Assembly (NCBI RefSeq): GCF_900109355.1
Contig: NZ_FOBF01000026.1
Coordinates: 62,001 to 126,000 of the forward strand
Direction: 5' to 3'
From: Nonomuraea pusilla
GTDB lineage: Bacteria; Actinomycetota; Actinomycetes; Streptosporangiales; Streptosporangiaceae
Length of the DNA: 64,000 nucleotides
The translations under genes and the position numbers were made by a program. How positions within the stretch are numbered: the stretch's first letter is position 1; every line of letters begins with the position of its first letter. Below are positions 16,017 through 24,515 of the stretch, one piece after another. Under the pieces are notes generated by a model. That model ran no database searches and was not told where the DNA came from. It was given only the letters and a program-made list of their open reading frames with translations.

Positions 16017-16435
16017 TCAGCCGGTGTGGGTGGCGAGCTTCCGGCGGAGATCGAGGTTCTCTCCCCGGGCGGCTTCCAGCGCCTTGCGCATCTCGGTGAT
16101 CTCCGTGCGGTGGTTGCGGGTCATCTCTTCCAGCTTCCGGGCGAGCGCGCGCACGGCCGCCGAGGTGGAGCCCGCGGCCTGGTTCTGGTCTGGTGCGGGT
16201 TGGCGGGTGGACCGGCCGGTCGTCCTGGTGCGGTACTTCTCGATCAGTGGCCGTAGCTCGGGGTGCCGGTAGAGGAAGTCGGTGCTCACGTTCGCCGTGC
16301 GGGCGACCGCGGCGGAAGTGACCGCTGACCGTCGTCGACGAGCTTCTTGAGGCCGTCCCGGGCCCGCTGCGCGGCGGTCTGGGGGCGGGCGGCCGTCGCG
16401 GCCCGCAGGTGGCTGGGGAGCTGGTTCAGCGGTGC
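16017..16435 (-). pseudogene. DUF6262-type (TnpC-like) transposition protein, frameshifted
   Basis: Small helical protein that accompanies Tn554-type transposases. One frame gives LNQLPSHLRAATAARPQTAA through KLVDDG. The continuation VTSAAVARTANVSTDFLYRH and the coiled-coil end (LARKLEEMTRNHRTEITEMR) are in another frame, so one base is missing near 16331. The initiation codon appears as CTG after GGGAG, also unusual. It is downstream of the transposase remnant, as expected for this element family. Confidence 0.75.
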
Positions 16436-17170
16436 TCCCTTCGGTGGCCTTGGCGCCTTCGGCCTGGTCCGCCGGGACCCTCTCGGGCCGGTCGGGGGCG
16501 CCGGCGCCGCGAACGGCCCGGCGCTTGCCGTCCTCGTGGACGGCCACCTGGTCGATCGCGACCAGGATCTTGCGCAGGGCGGTGGTCTCGGCACCGGCCA
16601 GCCAGATGTTGTCCTCGCTCATGGGCTCGCCGAACCTGGCGGTGAACTGGGCTTGGCGGCGGTCGATCAGGGCCTCGGTGTCGTTGAGCTGGCGTTCGAG
16701 CTCGGGGCGGTGGGATTCGTCGGTGACGGACTTCCCGCAGGGCAGGCACGCGTTGCCCTTGGAACAGACCTGTTGGGCGGCAGTGTGCACCACCCGTTGA
16801 GCAGGACTCGGTCGGCGCGCTGGTCCAGGTGCACGAGCTCGTACAGGTCGCCGGGGTCGATGGCCACCACTTCGCGGCCTGGCTCAGCCAGTCGGTGGTG
16901 AGGTGGCTGACGTTGGCCCGGTTGCGTCCCGACGGCTGGTGTTCGCGGAGCGGGATGCGGTCGTCCAGGACCGGGTTCCGTACGTTCAGCCGCCATCAGT
17001 CGCCGTCGTGGTAGCCGTAGGCCAGCCGGTCTTGGACGCGCTTGAGGAAGTACTCGGTGTATTTCACGACGTAGGCGCCGATGTCCGTCTCACCGAGCTT
17101 GATTCGCGCCAGACGGACCTCCCGGACCCATTCGTCCTTGGAGAAAGCCGTGATCGAGGGCCCGGACCGG
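16436..17170 (-). pseudogene. Tn554-like tyrosine recombinase/transposase (TnpB-type) remnant
   Basis: N-terminal part SITAFSKDEWVREVRLAR through LAYGYHDGD is interrupted by an in-frame TGA at 16996-16998. It continues VLDDRIPLREHQPSGRNRAN and VSHLTTDWLSQA. Then several hundred expected residues, including the recombinase catalytic core, are missing. The C-terminus resumes in another frame: GDLYELVHLDQRADRVLLNG, WCTLPPN, and after a further shift CSKGNACLPCGKSVTDESHR (zinc-type cysteines) and EPMSEDNIWLAG. With the DUF6262 gene it is a dead Tn554-family element. Confidence 0.7.
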
Positions 17171-17214
17171 GCGGCCGCCGATCCATGACCAGCGGCCAGC
17201 GCCGGGCCGTTGCA

Positions 17215-17409
17215 GAGCCCCCCGAGCCGGTTCGGCCGCGGCGGCGAACAGCTTCTCCTCGCTGCCGAAGTAGCGCATCACCATGGCCGGGTCGATCCAT
17301 ACGTGGAGGCAACGGCCCTGATGGTGATCTTGTCGTAGCCGTCTGCGGCGAAACGTTCGCGGGCCGCGACCAGGATCGCGGCCTTGGTGTCGGCGGAGGA
17401 CCTCCTCAT
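17215..17409 (-). pseudogene. TetR-family repressor, frameshifted and C-truncated
   Basis: The N-terminal helix-turn-helix begins at ATG 17409: TKAAILVAARERFAADGYDK and ITIRAVAS. The frame then slips by one base near 17300, and the recognition-helix end IDPAMVMRYFGSEEKLFAAAAE continues in another frame. After that the ligand-binding domain is lost and transposase-remnant sequence begins. It is divergent from the monooxygenase remnant at 17494, sharing an 84-base promoter region with dyads. It was probably the repressor of that pair. Confidence 0.8.
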
Positions 17410-17493
17410 GTCAACAATTGTAGGCCAACGCCTGTTGACATAGCTGTCGGCCTCGCTTACTTTATGCCAACAGACGTTGACCAAGGAGTCGAC
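17410..17493 (+). promoter_or_regulatory. Promoter with paired TetR-type operators
   Basis: -35 TTGACA (17435-17440) and -10 TACTTT (17458-17463) with a 17-base spacer. CAAC-N4-GTTG dyads lie at 17426-17437 (over the -35) and 17468-17479 (at the likely start site). A weaker third, CAAC-N4-GTAG, is at 17412-17423 beside the TetR start. This is the textbook layout for a TetR repressor controlling a divergent gene and itself. Confidence 0.75.
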
Positions 17494-18229
17494 ATGAACG
17501 CCGAAGTGCTCATCGCCGGAGCCGGGCCCGCAGGGCTCACTGCTGCGATCGTCCTGGCCCAGCGCGGCCGGCAGGTCATGATCGTGGACGCGCAGGCGAA
17601 GGGCGCCAACACCTTCCGCGCCGCCGTCGTGCACTCACGCACCCTGGAGGTGCTGGAGCCGTACGGTGTGGCGGACCGACTGGCCGCGCACGGCATCCAC
17701 ACGCCGGTCTTCACCATCCGCGACCGCGACAAGGTCCTGGTGCCGGTGCCCTTCGACGGCTTGCCCACCGCCTACCCCTACACCCTGATGATCTCCCAGG
17801 CCGACACCGAGGCCTGTCTGCTGGCCCGCCTGGAAGAGCTCGGCGGCAAGGTGATCAGGCCTGCCCGGGTGAGCGGCATCGAGCAGGACGCCGACGGCGT
17901 CACCGCCGCCTTGGACGACGGGCAGCGCATCCGCGCCGCCTACCTGATCGGCGCCGACGGCTTGAACAGCACGGTCCGCCAGAGTGCCGGAATTGGTTTC
18001 ACCGGCGGCACCTACGCCGAGTCGTTCGTCCTGGCCGATGTTCGCCTGCCGTCGCCCGCAGGCCGAGCAGGTAGTCGCGCTGGCCGGGCGGCTCACCGAG
18101 CTGGCCGCCGCCGCCTCAGGTCGCCGCGTGCTGCGCAACCTGGTCCTCGCGCTGGCAGGCCGCATCCCCGCCGTCCGCAACCGCCTGGCCTGGCAGCTGT
18201 CCGGCCTGAACAGAAGGCAAGCCGCGTGA
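17494..18229 (+). pseudogene. FAD-dependent monooxygenase (PHBH fold) with internal deletion
   Basis: The N-terminal FAD domain is well preserved: VLIAGAGPAGLTAAIVLAQR (GxGxxG dinucleotide fold), the VVHSRTLEVLEPYGV segment, and GADGLNSTVRQSAGI (DG motif). After about residue 190 (FVLADVRLP) the substrate domain and the GD motif are absent. The sequence resumes in another frame with a typical C-terminal helix, VALAGRLTELAAAASGRRVL and NLVLALAGRIPAV, ending at 18229. Roughly 100-150 residues have been deleted. The start has AAGGAG 8 bases before ATG. Confidence 0.82.
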
Positions 18230-18257
18230 ACGCCCGCCTCATCCGAAGGGACGCATC

Positions 18258-18977
18258 GTGAAACTCGTCAACGACCGCCTTGCCGTCAAGGCCCGACTCG
18301 TCGAACCGAACGACTGCGGCTACCTGCTGTTCGCCGCCGAGACCGGCACCTGGCGTGGTCCCTTCCCCACCTCGGTCCCCTCGCTCGACGGGCTGAAGGC
18401 CATCGCTGTCGAACTGGCCGCCCGCCCCGAGGTGGAGGACGCCACCGTCTTCCGCGGCCGGTTGCGCCCGCCGGGCGAGGGCGATGAGATCCTTGCCGCA
18501 CGCGGCCGTGCGCCCGCCCGCTACGACGTGGTCCTGCTGGTGCGCACAACCGACATCGACAGCGCGCTGGCTCTGCGCGACGATCCCCTGTACGGCAAGG
18601 CCACGAGCCTGCTGCCCGCCCGCCGTACCCACCAGATCGTGGGCCGCAACGCGGCCCGGCTGGGCGACGTCGACCACGGCCCGGACCACCCCTTCCTGTT
18701 CAACTACTTCTACGCCGACGACCCCGCGACATTGCTGAAGGTGTGGGAGTACACCGCCGGCTGGTTCCAGGCCAAGACCGCATTGCCCAACTCGACCCTG
18801 CTGCAGCCGCTGGAAGGGGAGAGCCCCGAGTACGGCATCATCAATCACGCGAGCTGGCCGAACTTGCCCACCTTCCTGCCCGGCCTGATCTTCCGGCCCA
18901 CCTTCCGCAGCTTCGTGCTGGCCAATTTCAAGGCGAACGGCATCGCGGCCCAGCCGATCATCTACCGGCGGGTCTGA
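18258..18977 (+). CDS. Hypothetical protein following the monooxygenase remnant
   Basis: 239-aa soluble protein, family not recognised with confidence. It has two similar ferredoxin-like halves: an N-terminal stretch with RGPFPTSVPSLDGLK and a middle segment YDVVLLVRTTDIDSALAL. These suggest a dimeric alpha/beta-barrel (EthD/Dabb-like) arrangement. The C-terminus is Phe/Pro-rich (FLPGLIFRPTFRSFVLANF). The ATG at 18258 is 28 bases after the monooxygenase stop, so the two were probably one operon under the TetR operators. It appears undamaged. Confidence 0.65.
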   Translation: MKLVNDRLAVKARLVEPNDCGYLLFAAETGTWRGPFPTSVPSLDGLKAIAVELAARPEVEDATVFRGRLRPPGEGDEILAARGRAPARYDVVLLVRTTDIDSALALRDDPLYGKATSLLPARRTHQIVGRNAARLGDVDHGPDHPFLFNYFYADDPATLLKVWEYTAGWFQAKTALPNSTLLQPLEGESPEYGIINHASWPNLPTFLPGLIFRPTFRSFVLANFKANGIAAQPIIYRRV

Positions 18978-19011
18978 CGTCTACCTGCTACGTGGTTCCT
19001 ACCACCCTCCT

Positions 19012-19350
19012 CTGCATATGAGGTCGAGCAGCAATGGAACGGTCAGCTGTGCCAGCCGTTCGTCCGGCTCGGCGGGTTCCGGCGTCATCTGCGGCGCGTA
19101 CCTTTCCAGTACGCGGCGGGTGACGCGCGGCGACGGCGCCGCCTCGCCTGCCGCCACGGCCCGGAATCGCGTTCAGCAGTTCCTGCGGCCGGGTGTTCTT
19201 CGGCAGGGACCCGGCCGCTCCGGCCTTGAGTCCGGCGAAGGCGTACTCGTCCAGATCGAAGGTGGTCAGGATGAGGACGCGCGAGCGCGGGCTGTCGCGC
19301 ACGATCCGGCGGGTGGCTTCGATGCCGTCCAGGCCGGGCATGCTGACCCG
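19012..19350 (-). pseudogene. NarL-type response regulator fragment
   Basis: Receiver-domain middle: VSMPGLDGIEATRRIVRDSP, RVLILTTFDLDEYAFAGLKA and the conserved Lys segment SLPKNTRPQELLNAI. The phosphorylation-site strand before VSMPG is corrupted. Past NAI an extra base shifts the frame into the linker AVAAGEAAPSPRVTRRVLER, and the HTH is cut off just after RLAQLT. Both ends are thus lost. Other response regulators in the window (30449) are intact. Confidence 0.75.
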
Positions 19351-19361
19351 CGACGACGTCC

Positions 19362-19590
19362 GCGTCGACGCCGGCGTCAACCTGGACGGCGCCTACGTCG
19401 GCCTGGCCACCCGGGGGGTGCCCAGGCCGTTCCTGCGACTGGCGGCCGAGACGCAGACGCGTGACAGCGAGCCGAGCTGGAAGCAGTCCGGCGGGCCTCC
19501 ACCGGATGGAGGTGGGAGCTGCGCTTCAAGGACGCGGCCCACGGCTCGTTCACCGACCTGCGGCCGCTGCACACGCCCCGATGTGCTACT
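19362..19590 (+). pseudogene. PAF-acetylhydrolase-like alpha/beta hydrolase, C-terminal fragment
   Basis: Frame one reads VDAGVNLDGAYVGLATRGV and PRPFLRLAAETQTRDSEPSW. A shifted frame continues STGWRWELRFKDAAHGSFTD then LRPLHTP. The order, with strand AGVNLDG, PFL strand, charged DPxW loop and a late H-(G/Y)-SFTD histidine, matches the C-terminal third of actinobacterial platelet-activating-factor acetylhydrolase-like lipases. The nucleophile part is missing. Confidence 0.55.
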
Positions 19591-20023
19591 CCGTGTCCTG
19601 CTCGTCCTCGTCGGCGTGGAAGGACGGGAGGTAGGAGATACCCACGAGCATCCCTTCGGGGCTCATGAGCCGGGCGGTCGTCTGGCCCCATGGCTCCTCG
19701 TGAGCCTCGATCAGGATCTCCTGCCCCTTGGACCGGAGTTCTTCGACGGCGTCGGCGACGGCTTCGGGGGATGAGACTTCGAGTTCGATCCACGCCTGCG
19801 GGACCGGCCGGTCCTCGGGCCATTGATCAGTTCCGAAAGTCGCTTGGGCCGCTTGGCTGAGGGGCCAAAGGGCGAACGCCTTCGTGCCGGGCAAATCGGA
19901 CGCGTGGTAGTAATCAGGAGCAACCTCATCGAACGGAATGCCGATCGTTTGCGACCAGAAGTTGAACGTAGCGTCCGGATCAGTACCGATCGGCCCGAAT
20001 CCGGCTACGAATGCTATGTCCAT
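19586..20023 (-). CDS. VOC-superfamily (glyoxalase/bleomycin-resistance-like) protein
   Basis: 145-aa protein with paired beta-alpha-beta-beta-beta modules of the vicinal-oxygen-chelate fold: VAGFGPIGTDPDATFNFW at the N-terminus, and AWIELEVSSPEAVADAVEEL and TTARLMSPEGMLVGISY in the second half. A highly acidic tail ends DADEDEQDTE-like. The ATG at 20023 is used. The first metal-ligand position is not the usual His, so it may be non-enzymatic or a binding protein. It appears intact among remnants. Confidence 0.8.
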   Translation of the reverse strand: MDIAFVAGFGPIGTDPDATFNFWSQTIGIPFDEVAPDYYHASDLPGTKAFALWPLSQAAQATFGTDQWPEDRPVPQAWIELEVSSPEAVADAVEELRSKGQEILIEAHEEPWGQTTARLMSPEGMLVGISYLPSFHADEDEQDTE

Positions 20024-20369
20024 TTCTCCATGGTAAAACCGCGACCTATTCGGCGATCAGTCGCCGGGCTTCCGGAGATCCCGCCCGACTTCTGCCGGAC
20101 GGTGACGCATCTGGGCAGTGCGGACGAGGCCCGTGCGGCGGCGTGCTCAGGGACACGGCCTCGGCCTGCGCCGGAGAGGCGGCGAGCGCCCCTCGGGTCG
20201 TGGTGAAGATGACCGCCCGGCGGTTCTCGGTGCGTCCCGCGGGATCGTTCGAACCGCCGGCCTTGGTGTCGGCGCGTCCGGCTTCGCCGCCGATCTCGTG
20301 CGCAAGTGCACCTGTCGTTACTGGCCCGCATTCATTAGGTTGGAGAAGCCCGATGTTCCAGGAGCGTTC
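20024..20369. other. Gene-free stretch
   Basis: About 345 bases. Several open frames cross it on both strands, but none shows a recognisable family or plausible start. It is likely further debris. GGAGCG at 20361 provides the ribosome site of the next gene. Confidence 0.4.
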
Positions 20370-20972
20370 ATGGATCATAGGTTCGTGCGTCTGGTCGTCT
20401 ACGTGGTCAGGTTCGCGGGCGTCGTCGCGGGGCTCTGGGGTGTCGCCTACGTGATCAACGGCGCCACGCAGGCCGGCGGGTTCATCACCGTTCGCGCGGT
20501 CCCCCGGCTGGATGCCGCCGAGCAGCTCGGGCTGAGCGGGGTGAAGCTGCCCAGCGGCGTCTCGCTGGCAGGTGAGGAGCTGTCCCTGCAGGTTTGGAAC
20601 TCCACGCTCGTCGAGCAGGTGGTCTCGCGTGCGGACATCATGCTGGGCGGCCTGTGCGCGCTCGTCGCCGCCTTCCTCCTCCGGGGCCTGCTGACGTCCA
20701 TGCTCGAACGGCAGCCCTACCGCAGCGGCAACGCCGCCCGGGTCGCCTGGCTCGCCGTCCTCGCGGTCGCGGCGGGAGCGGCTCAGGCGCTGCCCGGCCT
20801 CGCGGGGGCCGCCGTGCTGGACAGGGTGGGGCTGAGCGGGACGTTCGGGGCGGCGTACGGCCTGTCGTGGGTGCCGTTCGTGGGGGCCGCGTTCCTGCTG
20901 GCGCTGGCCGTGGCGCTGCGCCAGGGGCGGGCGGCGTCACCTGCGCCGGCAGCCGGGTCCGGCGGCGCCTGA
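20370..20972 (+). CDS. DUF2975 membrane protein
   Basis: 200-aa integral membrane protein. Four predicted helices lie at about 8-30, 88-112, 125-150 and 163-185, with an extracytoplasmic loop of about 55 residues after the first. The DUF2975 signature is visible as RGLLTSMLERQPYRSGNAAR preceding helix three. Members usually precede a small YozG-type HTH gene. Such a partner is not found here, as the next gene is a methyltransferase. The ATG is at 20370. Function is unknown. Confidence 0.8.
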   Translation: MDHRFVRLVVYVVRFAGVVAGLWGVAYVINGATQAGGFITVRAVPRLDAAEQLGLSGVKLPSGVSLAGEELSLQVWNSTLVEQVVSRADIMLGGLCALVAAFLLRGLLTSMLERQPYRSGNAARVAWLAVLAVAAGAAQALPGLAGAAVLDRVGLSGTFGAAYGLSWVPFVGAAFLLALAVALRQGRAASPAPAAGSGGA

Positions 20973-21178
20973 TCGCGGTGACGCATCATCCCGGGCCGGA
21001 CGGCACCGGCGAGCCGCCACGCGCAGGAAAGCGGCGTTACCCGGGTCCCTGCCGGACTCGTCGGTGCATGACATGGGCTTGCTCGCTGAGGTCGTGGTCA
21101 GCCGGGTGGGCGGAGTGGACACGCCGGGCGGTCGTTGATCGACGACCTCTGCCGGACGATGAGCTACAGTCGTCCGCC

Positions 21179-21817
21179 GTGGCCGAATCCTCCCCCTATC
21201 TGACCGTGACGGCGGACGCCTACGACGCCGTCGCCGACCTCTACGCCGACTTCGTCCGGGACTCGCTCGACCGCCTGCCGATGGATCGCGCGATGGTCGC
21301 CGCGTTCGCCGAACTCGTACGGGCGGCGGGGCCCCGGCCGGTCGTCGAGGCCGGCTGCGGTCCCGGGTACATGACGGCGCACCTGCGTGACCTCGGACTG
21401 GACGCCTTCGGCGTCGACCTGTCTCCCGCGCTGATCGACATCGCCCGCAAGGATTATCCTGACCTGCGGTTCGAGGTCGGTTCGATGGGCGCGTTCGACG
21501 TGGCCGACGGCGAGCTGGGCGGGCTGCTCTCCTGGTACTCGGTCATCCACGTCCCGCCGCCGGAGCTGCCGCCGTACTTCGCCGAGTTCCGCCGGGTGCT
21601 GGCCCCGGGCGGTTACCTCCTGCTCGGTTTCTTCGAATCAGAGGGCGGCCCGGTGCTGCAGTTCGACCACAAGGTCACGCCGGCTTACCGGTGGCCGATC
21701 GACGACTTGGCCGACCTGGCCCGCGAGGAGGGGTTCGTCGAGGTGGCGCGGATGTTGCGCGAGCCGTTGGAGGGTGAACGATTCCGCCGCGGCCACCTGC
21801 TGTGGAGATGTCCCTGA
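21179..21817 (+). CDS. Class I SAM-dependent methyltransferase
   Basis: 212-aa Rossmann-fold methyltransferase. Motif I is VVEAGCGPGYMTAHL. The acidic ribose ligand sits in AFGVDLSP, a GSMGAFDV strand follows, and motif IV/post-motif segments are GGLLSWYSVIHVPP and LAPGGYLLLGFFE. The GTG at 21179 (MAESSPYLTVTADAYD) fits the family N-terminus; the open frame extends upstream without homology. Substrate cannot be inferred. It is 12 bases before the RNA-ligase-like gene and probably co-transcribed with it. Confidence 0.85.
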   Translation: MAESSPYLTVTADAYDAVADLYADFVRDSLDRLPMDRAMVAAFAELVRAAGPRPVVEAGCGPGYMTAHLRDLGLDAFGVDLSPALIDIARKDYPDLRFEVGSMGAFDVADGELGGLLSWYSVIHVPPPELPPYFAEFRRVLAPGGYLLLGFFESEGGPVLQFDHKVTPAYRWPIDDLADLAREEGFVEVARMLREPLEGERFRRGHLLWRCP

Positions 21818-21829
21818 GATCATTCCGTC

Positions 21830-22399
21830 ATGGCGGACGAGACTGCAGGGCGGTTCCGGGCGGGGGAGACGGCCTTGGTGGCCGTCGTGGAGGAGGCCGA
21901 GCCGGTGGCGGGGCCGTGGCGGCGGCGTTTCGACTCTTTCGCCTCCGTCGGCGTTCCCGCGCACGTGACTGTGCTTGTGCCGTTCCTGGACATCGAGCGC
22001 ATCGACTCCGGGGTGATGGATGATCTGCGGGCGCTGGTCGGCGAGCATGACCCGTTCACCGTTCGGTTCGAGGGGTGTCGGCGTTTTCCTGGCGTGCTCT
22101 ACCTCGCGCCGACGCCCGACCAGCCGTTCCGCGCGCTGACCGAGGCCGTTGCGGCGCGGTGGCCGGAAGCGCCGCCGTACGGCGGGCAGTTCGCGGACGT
22201 CGTCCCGCATCTGACTGTGGCGCATGGCCAGGAAGGGCACGTGCTGGACGAGGTGGAGGCCGCGCTGGCCACGCGGCTGCCGGTGACCGCCGACGTCGGC
22301 TCGGTCAGCCTGTTCGTCTGCGACGGTGACCGCTGGCACCGGCACGCCGACTTCTCGTTGCTCGGGCTGCCTGCTGCTCGTCCGGGCTCGTCGTCATGA
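21830..22399 (+). CDS. 2'-5' RNA ligase/cyclic phosphodiesterase family protein
   Basis: 189-aa two-histidine (2H) phosphoesterase. Both catalytic motifs are present: HVTVLVPF and HLTVAHG, in the usual two-lobed arrangement. Members hydrolyse 2',3'-cyclic phosphates or related RNA ends; the physiological substrate is unknown. The ATG at 21830 is 12 bases downstream of the methyltransferase stop. The C-terminus is a short Ala/Pro/Ser tail. Confidence 0.88.
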   Translation: MADETAGRFRAGETALVAVVEEAEPVAGPWRRRFDSFASVGVPAHVTVLVPFLDIERIDSGVMDDLRALVGEHDPFTVRFEGCRRFPGVLYLAPTPDQPFRALTEAVAARWPEAPPYGGQFADVVPHLTVAHGQEGHVLDEVEAALATRLPVTADVGSVSLFVCDGDRWHRHADFSLLGLPAARPGSSS

Positions 22400-22418
22400 C
22401 AACGGCTGGGGGTGCGGG

Positions 22419-22700
22419 CTAGGCCATCTTGGCCTGCAGGGCGGGGAAGTGGCGGGCGGTGCTGAGGAAGGTCCTGAAGGCCCAGCGGGTGACGGTGCCG
22501 TCGGGGTCGCGCTCGTACCGCTCGTACGTCGCGTCGAAGCGCACCGCGTCCTCCATGCCGCCCAGCAGGACCTGGCGCAGTGTGATCCGGCTGACGGAGT
22601 GGTGGTCGTCGGCCGGGTCGGGGTGGACGGGGGTCGGCAGCACGAGCAGTTCCTTCCCGGTGTGGGTGAGGAAGGCGAAGTCCTGCCGCGCGGCCCGCGC
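22419..22700 (-). pseudogene. FAD-dependent monooxygenase, two short pieces joined
   Basis: Reading from about 22700: DFAFLTHTGKELLVLPTPVH then SVSRITLRQVLLGGMEDAVR and YERDPDGTV, which is the segment normally around residues 80-150 of PHBH-type monooxygenases. It jumps directly to a C-terminal end FRTFLSTARHFPALQAKM and stop. The FAD-binding N-terminus and most of the substrate domain are gone. It is opposed to a TetR gene that is truncated at the same point. Confidence 0.65.
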
Positions 22701-23151
22701 CGGGGTGAACAAGCAGCTCATCTCGTACTACTTCGGGGGCAAGGAGGGCCTGTACCAGGCGATCGGGGATCACTGGCGGGAGCGTGAGACCGCCCTGGCC
22801 GGGCCCGCCGGGTCGCTCGGCGAGCTGATCGCCTCCTACGTCCGCTTCGACGTCGAGCACGGCGGCTTCGGCAGGCTGCTGGTCTGGGACGGGCTGACCG
22901 GGGCTGCGCCCGACCCGCGGTTCGCCGAGGGGGTCCGCGCGATCGTCGAGGACCTGCGAGGCCGGCAGCGGGCCGGCGAGTTCCCCGCCGACCTCGACCC
23001 GGCCGCGCTGGCGGTGGCGCTGTTCGCGATCGCCGCCGCCGGGGCCGCCTTCCCGCAGGTGGTGGCCGCGGTGAGCGGCCTGACGCCCGAGGAGTTCGGC
23101 GAGCACTACGCCACCCAGATGCGCGCGCTGGTCGATCGTCTCTCGGGTTAG
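22690..23151 (+). pseudogene. TetR-family regulator, N-terminus deleted
   Basis: It starts abruptly inside the DNA-binding domain with ARAGVNKQLISYYFGGKEGL (end of helix 2, recognition helix, helix 4). The ligand-binding domain follows: ASYVRFDVEHGGFGRLLVW, FAIAAAGAAFPQVVAAVSGL and an end at ALVDRLSG. The first helices and natural start are missing; the upstream open frame is only antisense of the monooxygenase piece. A GTG at 22705 could still initiate a protein unable to bind DNA normally. Confidence 0.75.
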
Positions 23152-23167
23152 AAAGGGCGGAGAGGGG

Positions 23168-23575
23168 TCAGGCTTCGCGGTCGAGGCGGCTCGTGACGAG
23201 TTCCAGGACGCGGGCGGCGGTCCGGAGGTCGTCGGCGGGGATGCCGGCGTAGGCGCGGGCGACGACCTGGCCGGTCTCGGCGCGTACGCGGGCGAACAGC
23301 TCCTGGCCGGCGGGGGTGACGGCGTGTTCGGTGGTGAGCAGGCCGGCGGTGACCAGGTCGTCCAGGATCTGCCGCACCTGGGCGGGATCGGCGCTGCGCA
23401 GGGCTTGGGAGAGCCGCGCGGCCGGCTCCCCGGTGGGTGCGGGATCCGTGGCGGTGGCGGCCAGAGTGAGGGCGATCCAGTGCTGCTTGGTGACGCCCGT
23501 GGTGGCCAGGGCACGGACCAGCACGGCCTCGTGCGCGTCCTCGGCCTGACCGACGATCTTCGGGTTCAGCGACAT
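23168..23575 (-). CDS. MarR-like winged-helix regulator
   Basis: 135-aa winged-helix protein with the MarR layout: HWIALTLAATA helix, then DPAQVRQILDDLVTAGLLTT (recognition region) and the wing TEHAVTPAGQELFARV, followed by a long C-terminal dimerisation helix. The ATG at 23575 is used. It is divergently oriented to the TetR gene at 23700 with 124 bases between, so the two regulators may share or cross-control a promoter. The ligand is unknown. Confidence 0.75.
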   Translation of the reverse strand: MSLNPKIVGQAEDAHEAVLVRALATTGVTKQHWIALTLAATATDPAPTGEPAARLSQALRSADPAQVRQILDDLVTAGLLTTEHAVTPAGQELFARVRAETGQVVARAYAGIPADDLRTAARVLELVTSRLDREA

Positions 23576-23699
23576 GACGGCTCCTTAAGAGAAGCGGGGT
23601 AGTGGGAAAATTCTGGCACTCGGTCTCGTTTGGTGGCAAGTGTCGAATGGGGCTTGGTCTCCATCGATCCTCGGCGTCGTTTCGGGGTAGGATGCGTCC

Positions 23700-24329
23700 G
23701 TGCTCGACGAACGTTCCTTGCCGCTGCGCGAGCGCAAGCGGCTCCGCACGCGCCGCACGCTGGCCGAGACGGCGTTGCGCCTGTTCACCGACCACGGGTT
23801 CGAGGCCACCACGCTGGAGCGGCTGGTGGAGGAGGCGGAGGTGTCCAAGAGCACCTTCTTCCGCGCCTTCCCCGCCAAGGAGGCCGTGGCGGTCGAGGCC
23901 GAGACCGAGGTGTGGACGGCCTACACCGCCGCGCTGGATCGGGGCCGGCCGGAGGGCGTGGTCCTCGACGTGCTCCGCGACGCCCTCACCGAGGTCGCGG
24001 TCGCGCTCGACCCCGACTGGGACCGGCGCTACGTCGCCACCCGCAGGCTGATCCTCACCGCGCCGGCCCTGCTGGCCTACGTCGACCACTACCGCACGGG
24101 CGTCGAGCGCCAGGTCGTCGCCTGCCTGGCGGGCAAGCTCGGCCTCGACGACGGCGACCTGCGCCTCCAGGTCCTCGCCGAGCTCACCACGACGGCCTGG
24201 AGCGTCGCGGCCCGCGACTGGGTCCGCAACGAGGCCGACGGCGGTCGCGAGCGGCTCGTCCGGCGGCTGCGGGACGCCTTCCGCGCCGTGCCGGCCAGCC
24301 TGGACCTGCGAGCGCCGGGCACCGGCTGA
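23700..24329 (+). CDS. TetR-family transcriptional regulator
   Basis: 209 aa. The N-terminal HTH is intact (RKRLRTRRTLAETALRLFTD, TTLERLVEEAEVSKSTFFRA, FPAKEAVAV), followed by an all-helical ligand domain of normal length. The GTG start is at 23700. The last helix ends RLRDAFRAVPASLDL. It is divergent from the MarR-like gene, and its likely targets are that gene and itself. Confidence 0.88.
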   Translation: MLDERSLPLRERKRLRTRRTLAETALRLFTDHGFEATTLERLVEEAEVSKSTFFRAFPAKEAVAVEAETEVWTAYTAALDRGRPEGVVLDVLRDALTEVAVALDPDWDRRYVATRRLILTAPALLAYVDHYRTGVERQVVACLAGKLGLDDGDLRLQVLAELTTTAWSVAARDWVRNEADGGRERLVRRLRDAFRAVPASLDLRAPGTG

Positions 24330-24331
24330 GG

Positions 24332-24392
24332 CCACGGCACGGCGCCACGGCACGGCACGGCACGGCGCCACGGCACGGCACGGCGACGCCGA
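24332..24392 (+). repeat. Pentanucleotide-based minisatellite
   Basis: Runs of CACGG/GCACG arranged as CCACGGCACGG blocks, about 60 bases long, directly after the TetR stop. Probably slippage-generated. Confidence 0.8.
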
Positions 24393-24515
24393 CTGCCCCT
24401 CGCCGTCGCCCTGACGTCGTCGTCCCGGCGGGCCGCGTAGGAAGGTCATCAATATTCCGGCGGGCGGCGTATGAATGCCGTCAAGATCCGCCATATCTCG
24501 CAATTCGGGCGATTT

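Noticed and set aside
20046-20378. 110-codon minus-strand frame between the VOC and DUF2975 genes
   Set aside because: No recognisable domain, no ribosome site, and composition like the other debris here.
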